A stretch of 64,000 nucleotides of DNA from Rhodobacteraceae bacterium SB2 (GTDB lineage Bacteria > Pseudomonadota > Alphaproteobacteria > Rhodobacterales > Rhodobacteraceae). The position numbers and the translations under genes were made by a program. The stretch is taken from the NCBI GenBank assembly GCA_001642945.1, contig LGRT01000014.1, positions 1-64,000 on the forward strand, written 5' to 3'. Shown here one piece after another: positions 8,828-18,667 of this stretch. The stretch's first letter is position 1. Every line of letters begins with the position of its first letter. The notes beneath the pieces are model-generated. The model saw nothing but the letters and a program-made list of their open reading frames with translations, ran no database searches and had not been told where the DNA came from.

Positions 8828-9744
8828 GCGCGGGCACCAAATAATCCGGTGGGCTTCCAAATCAGAACGCCGCCCATCAAAATATAGATACCCATAGAAG
8901 CAAAGGCCGATCCGGTTTTCTGCGCGCTGCCCGTTTCCATGAACAGCTTCAACAGCTCGGGCAGAAAAACCCCGCCAAGCGTATCGGTGAGGCCAACCAA
9001 GAGCGCACCGATAAACGCCCCTCGGATCGAACCGATGCCGCCGATCACGATCACCACAAACGCTAAAATAAGCACCGGTTCTCCCATCCCGACCTGCACC
9101 GATTGGATGGCGCCAACCAAAGCTCCGGCAGTGCCGGCCAAGGCCGCGCCAAGCGCGAATACCAGCGTGTAGAGTTTTGAAATATCCACTCCAAGCGCGG
9201 CGATCATTTCGCGGTCATTTTCGCCGGCGCGGATTTGTATGCCGATCCGGGTCTTTTCAATGAGGGCCCATAGCCCCAGTGCCACCGCCAAGCCAATCGC
9301 GATTAAACTCAGGCGGTAGAGCGGATATTGTATGCCACCCGGTAGGGAAATTGGCCCTGATAAAAGCTTGGGTATCTCTAAAAACAGGGGAAAGGATCCA
9401 AACAGCCAGCGCGTGCCTTCCGAGAAGATCAGGATCAGGGCAAAAGTGGCCAGTACCTGATCCAAATGCGCAGCTTTATACAGCCGTCTGATCACGACAA
9501 TTTCGATAATTGCACCGGCTAGTGCGGCAGCAATCAGCGCCGCAAGTAGGCCGATAAAGAAAGAGCCGGTCAGGCCGGCCATGCTGGCAGCGGCAAAGGC
9601 CCCCACCATGTAAAGCGATCCATGCGCGAGGTTGATCAATCCCATAACGCCAAAAATCAAGGTAAGACCGGCCGCCATTAAAAACAGCATAACGCCAAAT
9701 TGCAGGCCGTTCAGAATTTGCTCGATAATAAGGATTGCGGACAT
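8824..9744 (-). CDS. livH: Branched-chain amino-acid-type ABC permease (LivH)
   Basis: Membrane permease of 306 residues with the LivH family block AGLTLIFGVMGLINLAHGSLYMVGAFAA near the N-terminus and GGIGSIRGAFIGALLVG as the ATPase-facing loop. It follows the binding-protein gene after a 49-base gap that holds a strong hairpin, so it probably belongs to the same transcript at a lower level. Confidence 0.92.
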   Translation of the reverse strand: MSAILIIEQILNGLQFGVMLFLMAAGLTLIFGVMGLINLAHGSLYMVGAFAAASMAGLTGSFFIGLLAALIAAALAGAIIEIVVIRRLYKAAHLDQVLATFALILIFSEGTRWLFGSFPLFLEIPKLLSGPISLPGGIQYPLYRLSLIAIGLAVALGLWALIEKTRIGIQIRAGENDREMIAALGVDISKLYTLVFALGAALAGTAGALVGAIQSVQVGMGEPVLILAFVVIVIGGIGSIRGAFIGALLVGLTDTLGGVFLPELLKLFMETGSAQKTGSAFASMGIYILMGGVLIWKPTGLFGARA

Positions 9745-9757
9745 TGGAACCCCAAAG

Positions 9758-9787
9758 TTTAGCGCGCCTGCAAGCAGGCGCGCTAAA
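9758..9787 (-). promoter_or_regulatory. Perfect 14-bp hairpin between livK and livH
   Basis: Arms 9758-9771 and 9774-9787 are exact complements (TTTAGCGCGCCTGC and its reverse) with a 2-base centre. It starts 6 bases after the livK stop. No U-run follows in the direction of transcription, so it more likely protects the livK message or partly attenuates than terminates fully. Confidence 0.75.
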
Positions 9788-9793
9788 GGCTAC

Positions 9794-10924
9794 TTACATT
9801 TTGCAATCGCCCGCATAAGCATCCGAGTGGTTTTCGAAGGCCACCCCGATGATTTTATTGGTGAAGACATCCCCTTCTTGGATCACTTCGCGCGCGTATA
9901 TCGTTTGAATCGGGTGGTGGTTTGGCCCAAAAGCAAACTTCCCCCGCGTACTGTCAAAATTTGCTGCACGCAGCGCGTTGCGGAAGCTATCCGCATCGGA
10001 TGGATGGGCTGTTTCAAGCGCCGAAATCAGCAAATTGGCCGTATCAAACCCTTGGCTGGCATAAAGTGATGGCAAGCGCCCATAGGCCGCCTGAAAGGTT
10101 TCAACAAAGGCCGCATTGGTCGGGTTGTCGATATCCTTATTCCATTGTGATGTGTTTACAACGCCCAAAGCGGCGGCTCCCACGGCCTGTAGGATCCCTT
10201 GGTCAAAACTGAAGGCCGGGCCCACAACCGGGATATCAATGCCGCTATCCGCATATTGTTTCAAGAAAGAGATCCCCATGCCACCGGGTAAAAAGAAATA
10301 AACGCTGTCAGCGCCGCTGGCGCGGATTTGCGCGATTTCCGCCGCGTAATCGGTTTGCCCGAGCTTGGTGAAAACCTCTCCAGCCAGATCGCCAGTGTGA
10401 AAGCGCTTATACCCTGTCAAGGCGTCTTGCCCGGCGGGGTAATTGGGGGCCATGATGAAGCTATTTTTATACCCAGCGCTGTTGGCATAGGCGCCAGCCG
10501 CCTCGTGTAGATTGTCATTTTGCCATGCCACATTGAAGTAATTTTCATGGCAACCCCGACCTGCCAAAGGTGACGGGCCCGCATTTGGCGAAAGGTAAAA
10601 CACGTTTTGATTGGTCACGGCAGGCACCACGGCCATTGCAAGGTTTGACCAGATGATCCCGGTCATAATATCAACCCGTTCGGATTGGATCATTTTATCC
10701 GACAGTTGGACTGCGATATCAGGTTTGCGCTGATCATCTTCGATAACAACGTCGATATCGCTGCGGCCAGATTGTGCAACAGCCAACATGAACCCATCGC
10801 GAACATCAATTCCAAGGCCGGCGCCACCGCCTGATAAGGTTGTGATCATACCGATTTTTACATCCGCAACTGCGGTGGTTGCACCGAGTGCAAGCGCAGC
10901 CGTTGCCATCAGAAATTTATTCAT
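9794..10924 (-). CDS. HAAT-family ABC substrate-binding protein
   Basis: Periplasmic binding protein of 376 residues, the first transporter gene of the operon. A signal peptide (about residues 1-20, ending TTAVA) is followed by DVKIGMITTLSGGGAGLG, the standard type I binding-protein start. The fold continues through the YPAGQDALTGYKR and GADSVYFFLPG segments. Two cysteines (GRGCHEN and the C-terminal GDC) may form a disulfide. TAAGGGAG lies just upstream of the ATG. The ligand cannot be named; branched-chain or other amino acids, amides or aromatic acids are all possible. Confidence 0.87.
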   Translation of the reverse strand: MNKFLMATAALALGATTAVADVKIGMITTLSGGGAGLGIDVRDGFMLAVAQSGRSDIDVVIEDDQRKPDIAVQLSDKMIQSERVDIMTGIIWSNLAMAVVPAVTNQNVFYLSPNAGPSPLAGRGCHENYFNVAWQNDNLHEAAGAYANSAGYKNSFIMAPNYPAGQDALTGYKRFHTGDLAGEVFTKLGQTDYAAEIAQIRASGADSVYFFLPGGMGISFLKQYADSGIDIPVVGPAFSFDQGILQAVGAAALGVVNTSQWNKDIDNPTNAAFVETFQAAYGRLPSLYASQGFDTANLLISALETAHPSDADSFRNALRAANFDSTRGKFAFGPNHHPIQTIYAREVIQEGDVFTNKIIGVAFENHSDAYAGDCKM

Positions 10925-10947
10925 TGTTTTCTCCCTTATATGGTCAA

Positions 10948-11184
10948 TTAGAATGCTGAAAAGGTCAGCGTTGTCAGCGTTCGCTGGATACCCTCTATGG
11001 GGCCGATTAATTCATTGATATAACGCCCAACATCTTTGCCCTCTGGGACGTAGATTTTCAGCAGCAAGTCAAAATCGCCGCTGGTGGAATACATTTCAGA
11101 ATGGACTTCCTTGAGGGATAGCGCATCCGCCACTTGATAGGTTTTTCCCGGTGCGCATCTTATTTGTATAAAAACGCATGTCAT
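10948..11184 (-). CDS. Stand-alone Lrp/AsnC ligand-binding (RAM) domain protein
   Basis: A 78-residue protein equal to the effector-binding half of Lrp/AsnC regulators: an alpha-beta ferredoxin-like RAM fold with the typical VFIQIRCAPGK start, the EVHSEMYSTSGDFDLLLKIYV core and the GIQRTLTTLTF end. The DNA-binding helix-turn-helix is absent. It ends 23 bases before the livK start, so it is probably the first gene of the importer transcript. It may sense the imported amino acid and pair with a full Lrp protein; that is inference. Confidence 0.82.
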   Translation of the reverse strand: MTCVFIQIRCAPGKTYQVADALSLKEVHSEMYSTSGDFDLLLKIYVPEGKDVGRYINELIGPIEGIQRTLTTLTFSAF

Positions 11185-11632
11185 TCATATCTCTCCTACA
11201 AGCGTTCAAGGTGATGGGCTTTATAGGCCCCCATTTTGCGGACGAGCCTTCATGATAGTGCAAGGTTTTAAAGAGGTCCATCGCTATGATCGGCCCCGTG
11301 CTGGCCGGCAAAGACCGGAGCAAATTCAGATGGCTTGCGCGAAAGTAAGCGCCGCGTGTTGCAGTGGCGCGCGGGGCTGAAATGCAGGTTGAAGATTAAA
11401 GATCACCCTTTTGGCGGCATGAGGTGGGTGCTGGCTGTCTTATTCTGATCAAACCATAGCTTTCTTAGGCCTATTGCAGAGGCATATCTTTATGTTTGTT
11501 TCGGTTTTTGTAGGCGGGTGCGCTGCCGTTCGCGAAAGGTGGGCCGATCAGGCGGGGCATAAGCAAAAGATTAGGTTTTGTTATGAAGCGAAGCGGCTTA
11601 TAAAGAGAAGCATTCCAAAAAGAAGGTCTTAC
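11185..11632. other. Divergent intergenic region
   Basis: About 450 bases between the leftward liv operon and the rightward peroxiredoxin gene, so promoters for both should lie here. An in-frame extension of the peroxiredoxin back to 11474 exists but lacks family similarity. No RNA gene, repeat or strong consensus promoter stood out. Confidence 0.4.
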
Positions 11633-12169
11633 ATGCTTGTTCCCCGTCAAAAAATACCCAATCTAAGCGTTCCAACGCTTGATCAAGGACCGTTTGATCT
11701 TTCATCTGAAACCAGCCAACGTGGAACCGTGCTATGCTTTTACCGCGGATTGCATTGTCCGCTTTGCGCAACCTATCTCAAAGAGTTTCAGGCCTTGGTC
11801 AAGGCGTTTTCCGAGCGCGGCGTAGGCACCATCGCTATCAGTTCTGACGGGCAAGAGCGTACCCAGCAAATGGCGCAGAAAATTGGCGTCGATGGTTTGC
11901 GCTTTGGCTATGATTTGCCTTTGTCGATCGCCCGTGACTGGGGGCTTTATATCTCGACATCACGCGGTAAAACCTCGATCGGTATAGAAGAGCCTAAGCT
12001 GTTTGCAGAGCCTGGTCTGTTCATGGTTTCACCTGATCAGACGCTCTATTATGCGTCGGTTCAAACGATGCCCTTTGTACGGCCGCATTTTTCAGAGCTG
12101 ATCGGCGCGCTTGATTTTGTGATTGCAAATAATTACCCGGCGCGCGGTGAATATACCGGGCCTGTTTGA
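11633..12169 (+). CDS. AhpC/TSA-type peroxiredoxin-like protein
   Basis: A thioredoxin-fold protein of 178 residues from ATG 11633, which has AGAAGG 6 bases upstream; a longer frame from 11474 adds 53 residues without similarity and is rejected. The redox site is FYRGLHCPLCATYLKEF, a CxxC where peroxiredoxins and bacterioferritin-comigratory proteins carry PxxxTxxC. This matches the 'peroxiredoxin-like' AhpC/TSA group; peroxide or thiol reduction is the likely role. It is monocistronic, convergent with the rhaK end. Confidence 0.82.
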   Translation: MLVPRQKIPNLSVPTLDQGPFDLSSETSQRGTVLCFYRGLHCPLCATYLKEFQALVKAFSERGVGTIAISSDGQERTQQMAQKIGVDGLRFGYDLPLSIARDWGLYISTSRGKTSIGIEEPKLFAEPGLFMVSPDQTLYYASVQTMPFVRPHFSELIGALDFVIANNYPARGEYTGPV

Positions 12170-12447
12170 CGCTGCAATAGAGGCCAGCGTTCAAAGGTTT
12201 AAACGGATCAATTTGTAGGCATTTATTTAAGTTGGCGTTTGCGCGACAGGATAATTGCCAAAAGTTTCGCAGGCGGTGAGGCCCTATGTGGGCAGATAAG
12301 CAATTGTCCTTATGTTTCCCGTGTTCCGCCGGTTTTGCGGCCAGAATAGGCTTCACGACACAGGCTGATGCGATAGATTTGCCAAACCTAAAATGCAATT
12401 CCGGGCACCGTTTTAAAAGGCGCGGATGCTCCGATTGGCGCGCGAGG

Positions 12448-13809
12448 CTAGAGGCCGGACTCAACCGCTAGCCGCCAAGCTGCACCATAGGCTTGCAACG
12501 CTGGCTCATCCTTGCAAGCATAGGTCTGCGCGGTTGCGGCCTGTTTGTGCTGCGGCAAACATAACATGGCCGCGCCAATACTTGTTCCTGTATGCGAAAC
12601 GCTGGTCAGCAGGCCATCTGGCGAAAGCGCTGAGAGCATCCGGAGATATTCATCATTGTTTGAAAATGGGCCCTCTACAATCACCGGCCCGCGCGCGCCA
12701 ATCAAGTCCAAGCAGGTGCGCGTCATTAAGGCTAGATAGAAAGATAAGGCCACGCTTTCCTCGCCGGCGCTGCGCTTTGTAACAGACCAAGTTGTCATAC
12801 GGCCTTGAAATGGCCCAGTAGCAGCCTCAATGGCGGGCAGAAGGAAAATGCCTTTTTCTAGAACCGATTGCTCATCGGATTTGGTGGGTGCATAGATACG
12901 GCCCTTTTGAATAAGATCAAATTCCCGCCCCCCCATAAAACGGGCGGTTGGCACGGGATGCCCAAGCGCATTCACGTTGATCAAACTGTCGCGATCTGGA
13001 TCTAGCGCCAGTTTTGAGCCATTAATGGCCATGGCGATGGTCCAAGTGCCCGAGGACACCACCGAGAAGCTGCCGCTCTGAGATAAAAGATGCGGATATA
13101 GCGAGGCATTGCTGTCATGAATGCCAACCATGACGGGCAGATGTGCCGGCAGCCCGAGCTTTTGGGCCAAGGCAGGTTTAACCTCGCCCAAAATCTCATC
13201 TGGGCGGCGTACCGGGGCAAAGCAGCTTCGAAGGCCAAGCGCGTCCAAAGTTGTGGCAAAATCGCGCGCATAGGGGTTCCATAAATCGCTGTGGCAGCCC
13301 AGGCTTGTAAAATCGCTCGCGCGCTCTCCGGTGAGCAGGTAGCCCCAATATTGCGGATAGGTGACAATGCTAGCAAGGTGTTTTCGGATCATCGGGTCAG
13401 TGGTGAGCATCCAATGCAGCTGGGCCCCGATATTCAAGCCATTCGGCAGGTGGGGTGATCCGGTTTGTGAGAAGTCTGCGCGCAGCTGAGCATAGTTGTC
13501 AGACAAAGAATTGACGGCGGAATATTCATAATCCAGCATCGGAAAGGCCTCGCCATTTTGCCCGATCAGCACAATTGAGGCCCCGTGGGTTGTAACACTG
13601 ATCGCGTCGATGCCGTATTGTTTTTGAAATTGGGCCAATCCGTTTTGGATGAAAACCCAAATCCCAGCGAGATCGAAATGCGGCCAAGGCGGCGAGTCAA
13701 CCACATGGTTGGGCTGGGTGATTACCGCTATTTCGTGAAGGCCGACGCTGTTGACCAGCGCAAGCTTGGCATTGGTTTTCCCGATATCAATAACGGCGAT
13801 ATGGCTCAT
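12448..13809 (-). CDS. rhaK: L-rhamnulose kinase
   Basis: FGGY-family sugar kinase of 453 residues that phosphorylates L-rhamnulose at C1 with ATP. The N-terminal phosphate loop is [13 protein letters not shown], and the [12 protein letters not shown] and [13 protein letters not shown] segments are typical of the rhizobial RhaK type, which differs from the enterobacterial enzyme (RhaB). Its start overlaps the rhaU stop (ATGA). Last gene of the rhaRSTPQUK unit. In Rhizobium leguminosarum RhaK is also needed for the ABC importer to work; whether that holds here is not visible. Confidence 0.92.
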   Translation of the reverse strand: MSHIAVIDIGKTNAKLALVNSVGLHEIAVITQPNHVVDSPPWPHFDLAGIWVFIQNGLAQFQKQYGIDAISVTTHGASIVLIGQNGEAFPMLDYEYSAVNSLSDNYAQLRADFSQTGSPHLPNGLNIGAQLHWMLTTDPMIRKHLASIVTYPQYWGYLLTGERASDFTSLGCHSDLWNPYARDFATTLDALGLRSCFAPVRRPDEILGEVKPALAQKLGLPAHLPVMVGIHDSNASLYPHLLSQSGSFSVVSSGTWTIAMAINGSKLALDPDRDSLINVNALGHPVPTARFMGGREFDLIQKGRIYAPTKSDEQSVLEKGIFLLPAIEAATGPFQGRMTTWSVTKRSAGEESVALSFYLALMTRTCLDLIGARGPVIVEGPFSNNDEYLRMLSALSPDGLLTSVSHTGTSIGAAMLCLPQHKQAATAQTYACKDEPALQAYGAAWRLAVESGL

Positions 13810-14120
13810 GGCATATGAAATAGGTCGCTTAAGCGCCGCGCGACGGGTTCATTAGTTGGGCTGGTTTCCATGATATCCGCCATATAAGCCCACCAGCGCT
13901 GCATCAGGGGATGCGCGGGTAGATCATCCATTTTATGATCAATTTCACGCCATAAAACGCCAAATAAAACCTCGCTTTCGTCATCCAGAAAGATCGAATA
14001 ATCGGATATACCAGCCTCTTTGAGAAGAACGAGTAATTCTGGCCATATTTCATCATGGCGGCGCTTATACTCCTCTTTTTGGCCGGGGTTTAGGCGCATT
14101 TTAAAGGCGAATTTCTCCAT
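13806..14120 (-). CDS. rhaU: L-rhamnose mutarotase
   Basis: A 104-residue cytosolic enzyme interconverting alpha- and beta-L-rhamnopyranose. The start at 14120 gives [14 protein letters not shown] and overlaps the preceding permease stop (TGATG); a start at 14141 would lie within the permease. The family core [23 protein letters not shown] contains the catalytic histidine, and the C-terminal WWAYMADIM and LSDLFHMP segments are standard. Length matches the family. Confidence 0.94.
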   Translation of the reverse strand: MEKFAFKMRLNPGQKEEYKRRHDEIWPELLVLLKEAGISDYSIFLDDESEVLFGVLWREIDHKMDDLPAHPLMQRWWAYMADIMETSPTNEPVARRLSDLFHMP

Positions 14121-15103
14121 CACATCCTCCAGATCTGCCACAAGCGTGGCAAGGCAATCACGCCAATCAGCAAAAGGCCGATGAAAATCGACATAACGAT
14201 CCCAGGAACGTTCAGCAGACCCAATCCAAACGTAACCAGACCCATTACGAAAGCGGCGATGATAACCCCGGTAATTGTGCCAGATCCGCCCAATATGCTG
14301 ACCCCGCCCAAAACCACCATGGTCACCACTTCCAGTTCCATTCCCATTCCGATTGAGGGCCGCGTAGAGCCCAAGCGCGAGGTGAGACAGACCGCCGCCA
14401 AGCCTGACATCGCGCCGGTCATCAGGAATAGGATAAATTTAACGCGGTTCACGCGAATGCCCGAAAATAGCGCGCCGGTGGCATTGTTCCCAATCGCATA
14501 AACCGCGCGGCCAAAATTCGTCCAATGAAGTAGGATCCCATAGATCACCGCCAATAGAACGAAGAGCACAAATTCAAAACTGATCACCCAGAACACATAG
14601 CCCTGTCCAAAAAAGGCAAAATCTGAGGGATAGCCCCGATAGGCTTGATCCCCCAGAACGATGTAGCTGATGCCTCTGAACAGGCTCATGGTTCCGATGG
14701 TTACAACGATCGAGGGCAGGCCAAAGCCCGTAACCAAAACCGCGTTAAATGCGCCGCAGGCCACACCGGTAAGAAGGCCGGTTATCACCAATGTCGTGGT
14801 CGACACGTCCAGTTGCGCGATTGCGCCCATCGCCGTTGAGGCAAGCGCAATAATTGAGGCGACGCTTAGATCAATTTCGCCAGCAATTATCAACAACGCC
14901 ATTGCAAAAGCGATCATCGCTTTTTCGGTGAAATTGAATGTCGCATCACTGAGGTTCCAAGCATTTAAAAAATGCGGAGAGGCAAAGGAATTTGCGATGA
15001 AAATACCGATAGCAACCGCCAAAAGCAGCGTTTCCCAGCTTTTAATTTGCGTTAGAAATGGGTTTTGCAACCGGTCTGGAATGTCCCGCGCTTGCGTCAT
15101 CAT
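14120..15103 (-). CDS. rhaQ: L-rhamnose ABC permease RhaQ
   Basis: Inner-membrane permease of the ribose/rhamnose (CUT2) type, 327 residues and about 8-10 membrane segments. [14 protein letters not shown] is the conserved CUT2 permease motif and [19 protein letters not shown] the coupling loop. Starts as ATGATG, overlapping the rhaP stop and preceded by GGAGG. It pairs with RhaP; in R. leguminosarum both are needed for L-rhamnose uptake. Confidence 0.92.
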   Translation of the reverse strand: MMTQARDIPDRLQNPFLTQIKSWETLLLAVAIGIFIANSFASPHFLNAWNLSDATFNFTEKAMIAFAMALLIIAGEIDLSVASIIALASTAMGAIAQLDVSTTTLVITGLLTGVACGAFNAVLVTGFGLPSIVVTIGTMSLFRGISYIVLGDQAYRGYPSDFAFFGQGYVFWVISFEFVLFVLLAVIYGILLHWTNFGRAVYAIGNNATGALFSGIRVNRVKFILFLMTGAMSGLAAVCLTSRLGSTRPSIGMGMELEVVTMVVLGGVSILGGSGTITGVIIAAFVMGLVTFGLGLLNVPGIVMSIFIGLLLIGVIALPRLWQIWRM

Positions 15104-16080
15104 CCTTGGGCCTCCGCTGATTTAAGGATCACCCGGCCTTTTTTGCGCAGTGCCCGCGTGTTTAGGGCAATCGCAACAATGATGGCTGATCCCGATATTG
15201 CCATTTGCCAAAATGGGCTGATGCCAATAACCGGCAAGGCATTTTTGATCACACCAAGGAACAGCGCGCCCAACACGGCGCCGGCGATTGATCCGATCCC
15301 TCCGGATATCGCCACCCCTCCAATCACGCAGGCGGCCACCACTTCAAGCTCAAAACCAATCGCAATATCAACATAGGCTACCGAATAGCGCGCCACCCAA
15401 AGATAGCCGGCCAATCCAGATAGCGCGCCAGAAAACACAAAGGCCCAGAATTGCGTTTTGCCGACGCTTATTCCTGCGTAAACTGCGGCGTTTGGATTTG
15501 ATCCCACAGCAAAAAACATACGCCCCAGCGGTGTTCGCGTTAATAAGATTGTGAAAACTATAACCGCGAATATGGCAAACCAGCTCAAACCTGGAAGCCC
15601 AAAAATAACCTCTCTTGGCACCGCTTTGAAGGCCGGCGTCATTTCATGCGCATTGACCCATTTCCCATCTGAAATAACAAATATAATGCCCCTGAAAATG
15701 GTCATGGTGCCCAATGTCACCACGATTGATGGAATGCTTAATTTCCAAACAAGAAGGCCGTTCAGCGCCCCCAAAAAAGTTCCAATTCCGATTGCAATCA
15801 AAATCAAGATGGCAATCGGAAGATCGGGCGCCATGCCATTTGTCATCGCAACGATCATCCCAGAAAGGGCAAGGTTGGCTGCGACCGAGAGATCGATGCA
15901 TTTTGTTAAGATCACGATCATTTGGCCGATGGCTAAAATAATTAGGGGAGAGGTGTCGTTAAACACCGCCAATAATTTTTTGGGCTCGATAAAGGCGGGA
16001 AACCGAGTGGCGATTAAGCCAAGCGCGATTAAAATAGCGGCAGACAGGATGGCTTCGCGGGATGAAAATATTGATTTCAC
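15100..16080 (-). CDS. rhaP: L-rhamnose ABC permease RhaP
   Basis: CUT2 permease of 326 residues, paralogous to RhaQ. CIDLSVAANLALSGM and GGVAISGGIGSIAGAVLGA are the family motifs. The start codon is GTG at 16080, directly after the rhaT stop, with an ideal AAAGGAGG 5 bases upstream; the strong site may compensate for the weaker start. Several nearly continuous hydrophobic stretches mark the membrane segments. Confidence 0.92.
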   Translation of the reverse strand: MKSIFSSREAILSAAILIALGLIATRFPAFIEPKKLLAVFNDTSPLIILAIGQMIVILTKCIDLSVAANLALSGMIVAMTNGMAPDLPIAILILIAIGIGTFLGALNGLLVWKLSIPSIVVTLGTMTIFRGIIFVISDGKWVNAHEMTPAFKAVPREVIFGLPGLSWFAIFAVIVFTILLTRTPLGRMFFAVGSNPNAAVYAGISVGKTQFWAFVFSGALSGLAGYLWVARYSVAYVDIAIGFELEVVAACVIGGVAISGGIGSIAGAVLGALFLGVIKNALPVIGISPFWQMAISGSAIIVAIALNTRALRKKGRVILKSAEAQG

Positions 16081-17595
16081 TTAAGCCTCCTTTAATCCGG
16101 CTGCATATCTGACAAGATTTTCTGGCGTTAGCCCATTGCCCGCCGCTTCCGTTGCAATGCGCCCCTCGCGCATCACAATCACGCGATCCGACATGCCAAG
16201 AATTTCGGGAATTTCGGAGCTGACCATGATAACCGCCAAACCCTGCGCCGCCAGTTCCGCCATAAAAGCGTGTACGGCGGCTTTTGAACCGATATCGATG
16301 CCTTTCGTGGGCTCATCAAGAATGATAATTTTCGGGGTGGTCGCCAGCCATTTTGCGATCACCACTTTTTGCTGATTGCCTCCCGAAAGTGTCGCCAGCG
16401 GAACGTCAAGCGAGGCTGCGCGTAGCTCTAAGCGTTTGGTATATTCTCGCGTTAGTGCAAACTCATTTGCAAGTTGCAAAAAACCATTGCGCGAGGTTCG
16501 GTTTAAAGAGGGCAACGTAACATTTTGAAAAATCGGCAGCGGTCTTATGGTGCCCTGTTGTCCTCGGTCCTCGGGCACGTAGACAATTCCGGCCTCTATC
16601 GCGTCAGCAGGCGAATGGATCGGGTGGGGTTTCCCATCGATGGTAATTTCGCCTTGCGAAAGTTTGGTAATCCCAAATAGCGCTTGCATAAACTCGGATC
16701 TTCCAGCGCCCACTAGGCCATAAAACCCCAAAATTTCTCCTTCGTGAAGCGTGAAGTTGATATTCTCAAATTCGGTGGGATGGGCGCAGCCAGACACCTC
16801 TAAAACAGGCTTACCTTTTTGATGCTGGCGCGGTGGAAAAATTTGATCGACAGAGCGGCCCACCATCATTTTGACCAGATCATCTTCGTTCAGATCTGCA
16901 ATTTTTCCGTCACCCACAAAAGCACCATCGCGAAAAACGGTATAACGATCCGCAATATGAAAGATTTCATCAAATTTATGACTGATGAATAAAATGGCTT
17001 TTCCCTGCGTTTTTAGCAGCTCTACCAAATCATAAAGTTCGTTGATTTCCTTATGCGATAGGGCGGCTGTTGGCTCATCCAAAATTACAACTTGCGCTTG
17101 GATTGAAAGCGCTCGGGCGATCGCAACAAGATGTTTGGAGGCGATACCCAGATCTCCGAGCCGTGCCTCAGGATTTAACTCGGCGCCAATGCTGCGCAAA
17201 ATGTTTTGTGCCTCTTGGGTTTGGGCTTTGCGGTCAATAAGGCCCAGCTTGCTGCGTGGCGCATGTCCAAGAAATATATTTTCCGCGACCGAGAGATCGT
17301 CAAACAAAACAGTTTCTTGGTGGATCGCTGTGATGCCGACCTGTGAAGCATCCTGTGCGCTGTTAAGCCGAATCGGCGCGCCATTAAATCGGATTTCGCC
17401 TTCTTCAGGTTGATAAATCCCAGTAAGAATTTTAACGATTGTTGATTTGCCCGCGCCGTTTTCGCCGACAAGCGCCATCACTTGGCCCGGATAGAGCTGA
17501 AGCTGAACATCCGATAACGCTTTCACACCGGGAAAAGATTTGGAGACCCCTGAAAGCGTTAAGATGGCTTGATTTGATGTGAGTTCAGGGCGCAT
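16081..17595 (-). CDS. rhaT: L-rhamnose ABC importer ATPase RhaT
   Basis: A 504-residue tandem ATPase of the RbsA/CUT2 type that powers the RhaPQ channel. The first domain has a full site: Walker A GENGAGKST, Walker B VVILDEPTAALS and the switch FISHKFDEIF. The second carries the usual CUT2 degenerate Walker A (GLVGAGRSE), signature LSGGNQQKVVIAKWL and Walker B IIILDEPTKGID. Ribosome site is weak (AAGATA). The gene name refers to the rhizobial ABC ATPase, not the unrelated E. coli proton symporter of the same name. Confidence 0.92.
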   Translation of the reverse strand: MRPELTSNQAILTLSGVSKSFPGVKALSDVQLQLYPGQVMALVGENGAGKSTIVKILTGIYQPEEGEIRFNGAPIRLNSAQDASQVGITAIHQETVLFDDLSVAENIFLGHAPRSKLGLIDRKAQTQEAQNILRSIGAELNPEARLGDLGIASKHLVAIARALSIQAQVVILDEPTAALSHKEINELYDLVELLKTQGKAILFISHKFDEIFHIADRYTVFRDGAFVGDGKIADLNEDDLVKMMVGRSVDQIFPPRQHQKGKPVLEVSGCAHPTEFENINFTLHEGEILGFYGLVGAGRSEFMQALFGITKLSQGEITIDGKPHPIHSPADAIEAGIVYVPEDRGQQGTIRPLPIFQNVTLPSLNRTSRNGFLQLANEFALTREYTKRLELRAASLDVPLATLSGGNQQKVVIAKWLATTPKIIILDEPTKGIDIGSKAAVHAFMAELAAQGLAVIMVSSEIPEILGMSDRVIVMREGRIATEAAGNGLTPENLVRYAAGLKEA

Positions 17596-17617
17596 TTTTA
17601 TATCTTATAGGGCCTGA

Positions 17618-17633
17618 GGCAGCTGGCGCTGCC
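17618..17633 (-). promoter_or_regulatory. Hairpin between rhaS and rhaT
   Basis: GGCAGC-TGGC-GCTGCC forms a 6-bp GC-rich stem in the 52-base gap after the binding-protein gene. No U-run follows. It could raise the level of rhaS message over the permease genes. Confidence 0.5.
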
Positions 17634-17647
17634 CCAAGCAATTCGCC

Positions 17648-18637
17648 TTAGAATATCGATTTGAATTGATCGATATTTGAGGCGTCATAGGTGAAGGGAT
17701 CCGACATCGCGGCTTCATTACTCTCATTCAAAACCGCTTCGCCTATTCTGCCCATACCAACCGCTGCGCCTGGTTTTGCATCGGCGCCTTTGGCAATATT
17801 GTAGGAGAGCATGGTTGCGGCATAACCCAGATCAATCGGGTTCCAAATCGCGAAGCTTTTGGTTGCGCCTGATGCCACTGCGCCCGCCATTTCGGATGGC
17901 AAGCCTAGGCCCGTAACGTTGATTTCCCCGATTTTTCCAGCATCGGTCACCGCTTGTGATGCTGCGAGAATACCAACCGTGGTTGGCGCGATAATCGCTT
18001 TCAGATTTGGGTATGTGGCCATCAGACCTTCGGCCTCACGATAGGATTTATCTGAAAGATCATCGCCATATACTGTGGCAACGAGGTTGACCCCAGCATA
18101 ATTTGGCAACACCTTCTTGGCTTCTTCGATCCAGATGTTTTGATTGGTGGCCGTTGCGCTGGCAGATAGGATGGCAACATCGCCACCGCCGGGCATGTGA
18201 TCTGAAGCCAATTTGATGATCGTATTGCCGATCAACGCGTTGCTTGAGGGGTTGAGGTGCATTTGACGCCCCTCTGCGGCAACGCCCGAATCCCAAGAGA
18301 TCACTGTGATGCCCCGTGACATCGCTTTTTTGAGCGAGGGAACCAGCGCGTCTGGATCATTGGCGGAAATTGCAATGGCATCCACGCCTTGGGCAATCAA
18401 ACTGTTAATGACTTCGATTTGGCCTTCAGCGGTTGTGTCTGTTGGACCGGTGTAAATAATATCAACGCCGCCCAATTCAGCGGCAGCTTCTTCGGCGCCT
18501 TTTGCGGCAGCTTCAAAAAACCCGATACCCAAGGCTTTGACAACCAGAGCGATTTTCATATCCCCGGCTTGAACGGTTGACCCGATCATTGTGGCTGCAA
18601 CAGCCGCAGTTGTTAGTAAACTTTTAAGAACACGCAT
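17648..18637 (-). CDS. rhaS: L-rhamnose-binding periplasmic protein RhaS
   Basis: Type I sugar-binding protein of 329 residues. Signal peptide about residues 1-24 (ending TVQA), then GDMKIALVVKALGIGFFEAAAKGAEEAAAEL, the ribose-binding fold entry. The DAIAISANDPDALVPSLKKA and VISWDSGV segments are typical sugar-contact regions. It lies between rhaR and rhaT, the same place as rhaS of R. leguminosarum, which delivers L-rhamnose to the importer. (E. coli rhaS is an unrelated regulator.). Confidence 0.92.
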   Translation of the reverse strand: MRVLKSLLTTAAVAATMIGSTVQAGDMKIALVVKALGIGFFEAAAKGAEEAAAELGGVDIIYTGPTDTTAEGQIEVINSLIAQGVDAIAISANDPDALVPSLKKAMSRGITVISWDSGVAAEGRQMHLNPSSNALIGNTIIKLASDHMPGGGDVAILSASATATNQNIWIEEAKKVLPNYAGVNLVATVYGDDLSDKSYREAEGLMATYPNLKAIIAPTTVGILAASQAVTDAGKIGEINVTGLGLPSEMAGAVASGATKSFAIWNPIDLGYAATMLSYNIAKGADAKPGAAVGMGRIGEAVLNESNEAAMSDPFTYDASNIDQFKSIF

Positions 18638-18667
18638 GTTTTCCTCCCTTATGTGTGTTGGCGGTCT

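Noticed and set aside
11474-11632. N-terminal extension of the peroxiredoxin with a possible lipobox (VGGC)
   Set aside because: The family start lies at 11633 behind a good ribosome site; the extension continues with basic residues unlike a mature lipoprotein.
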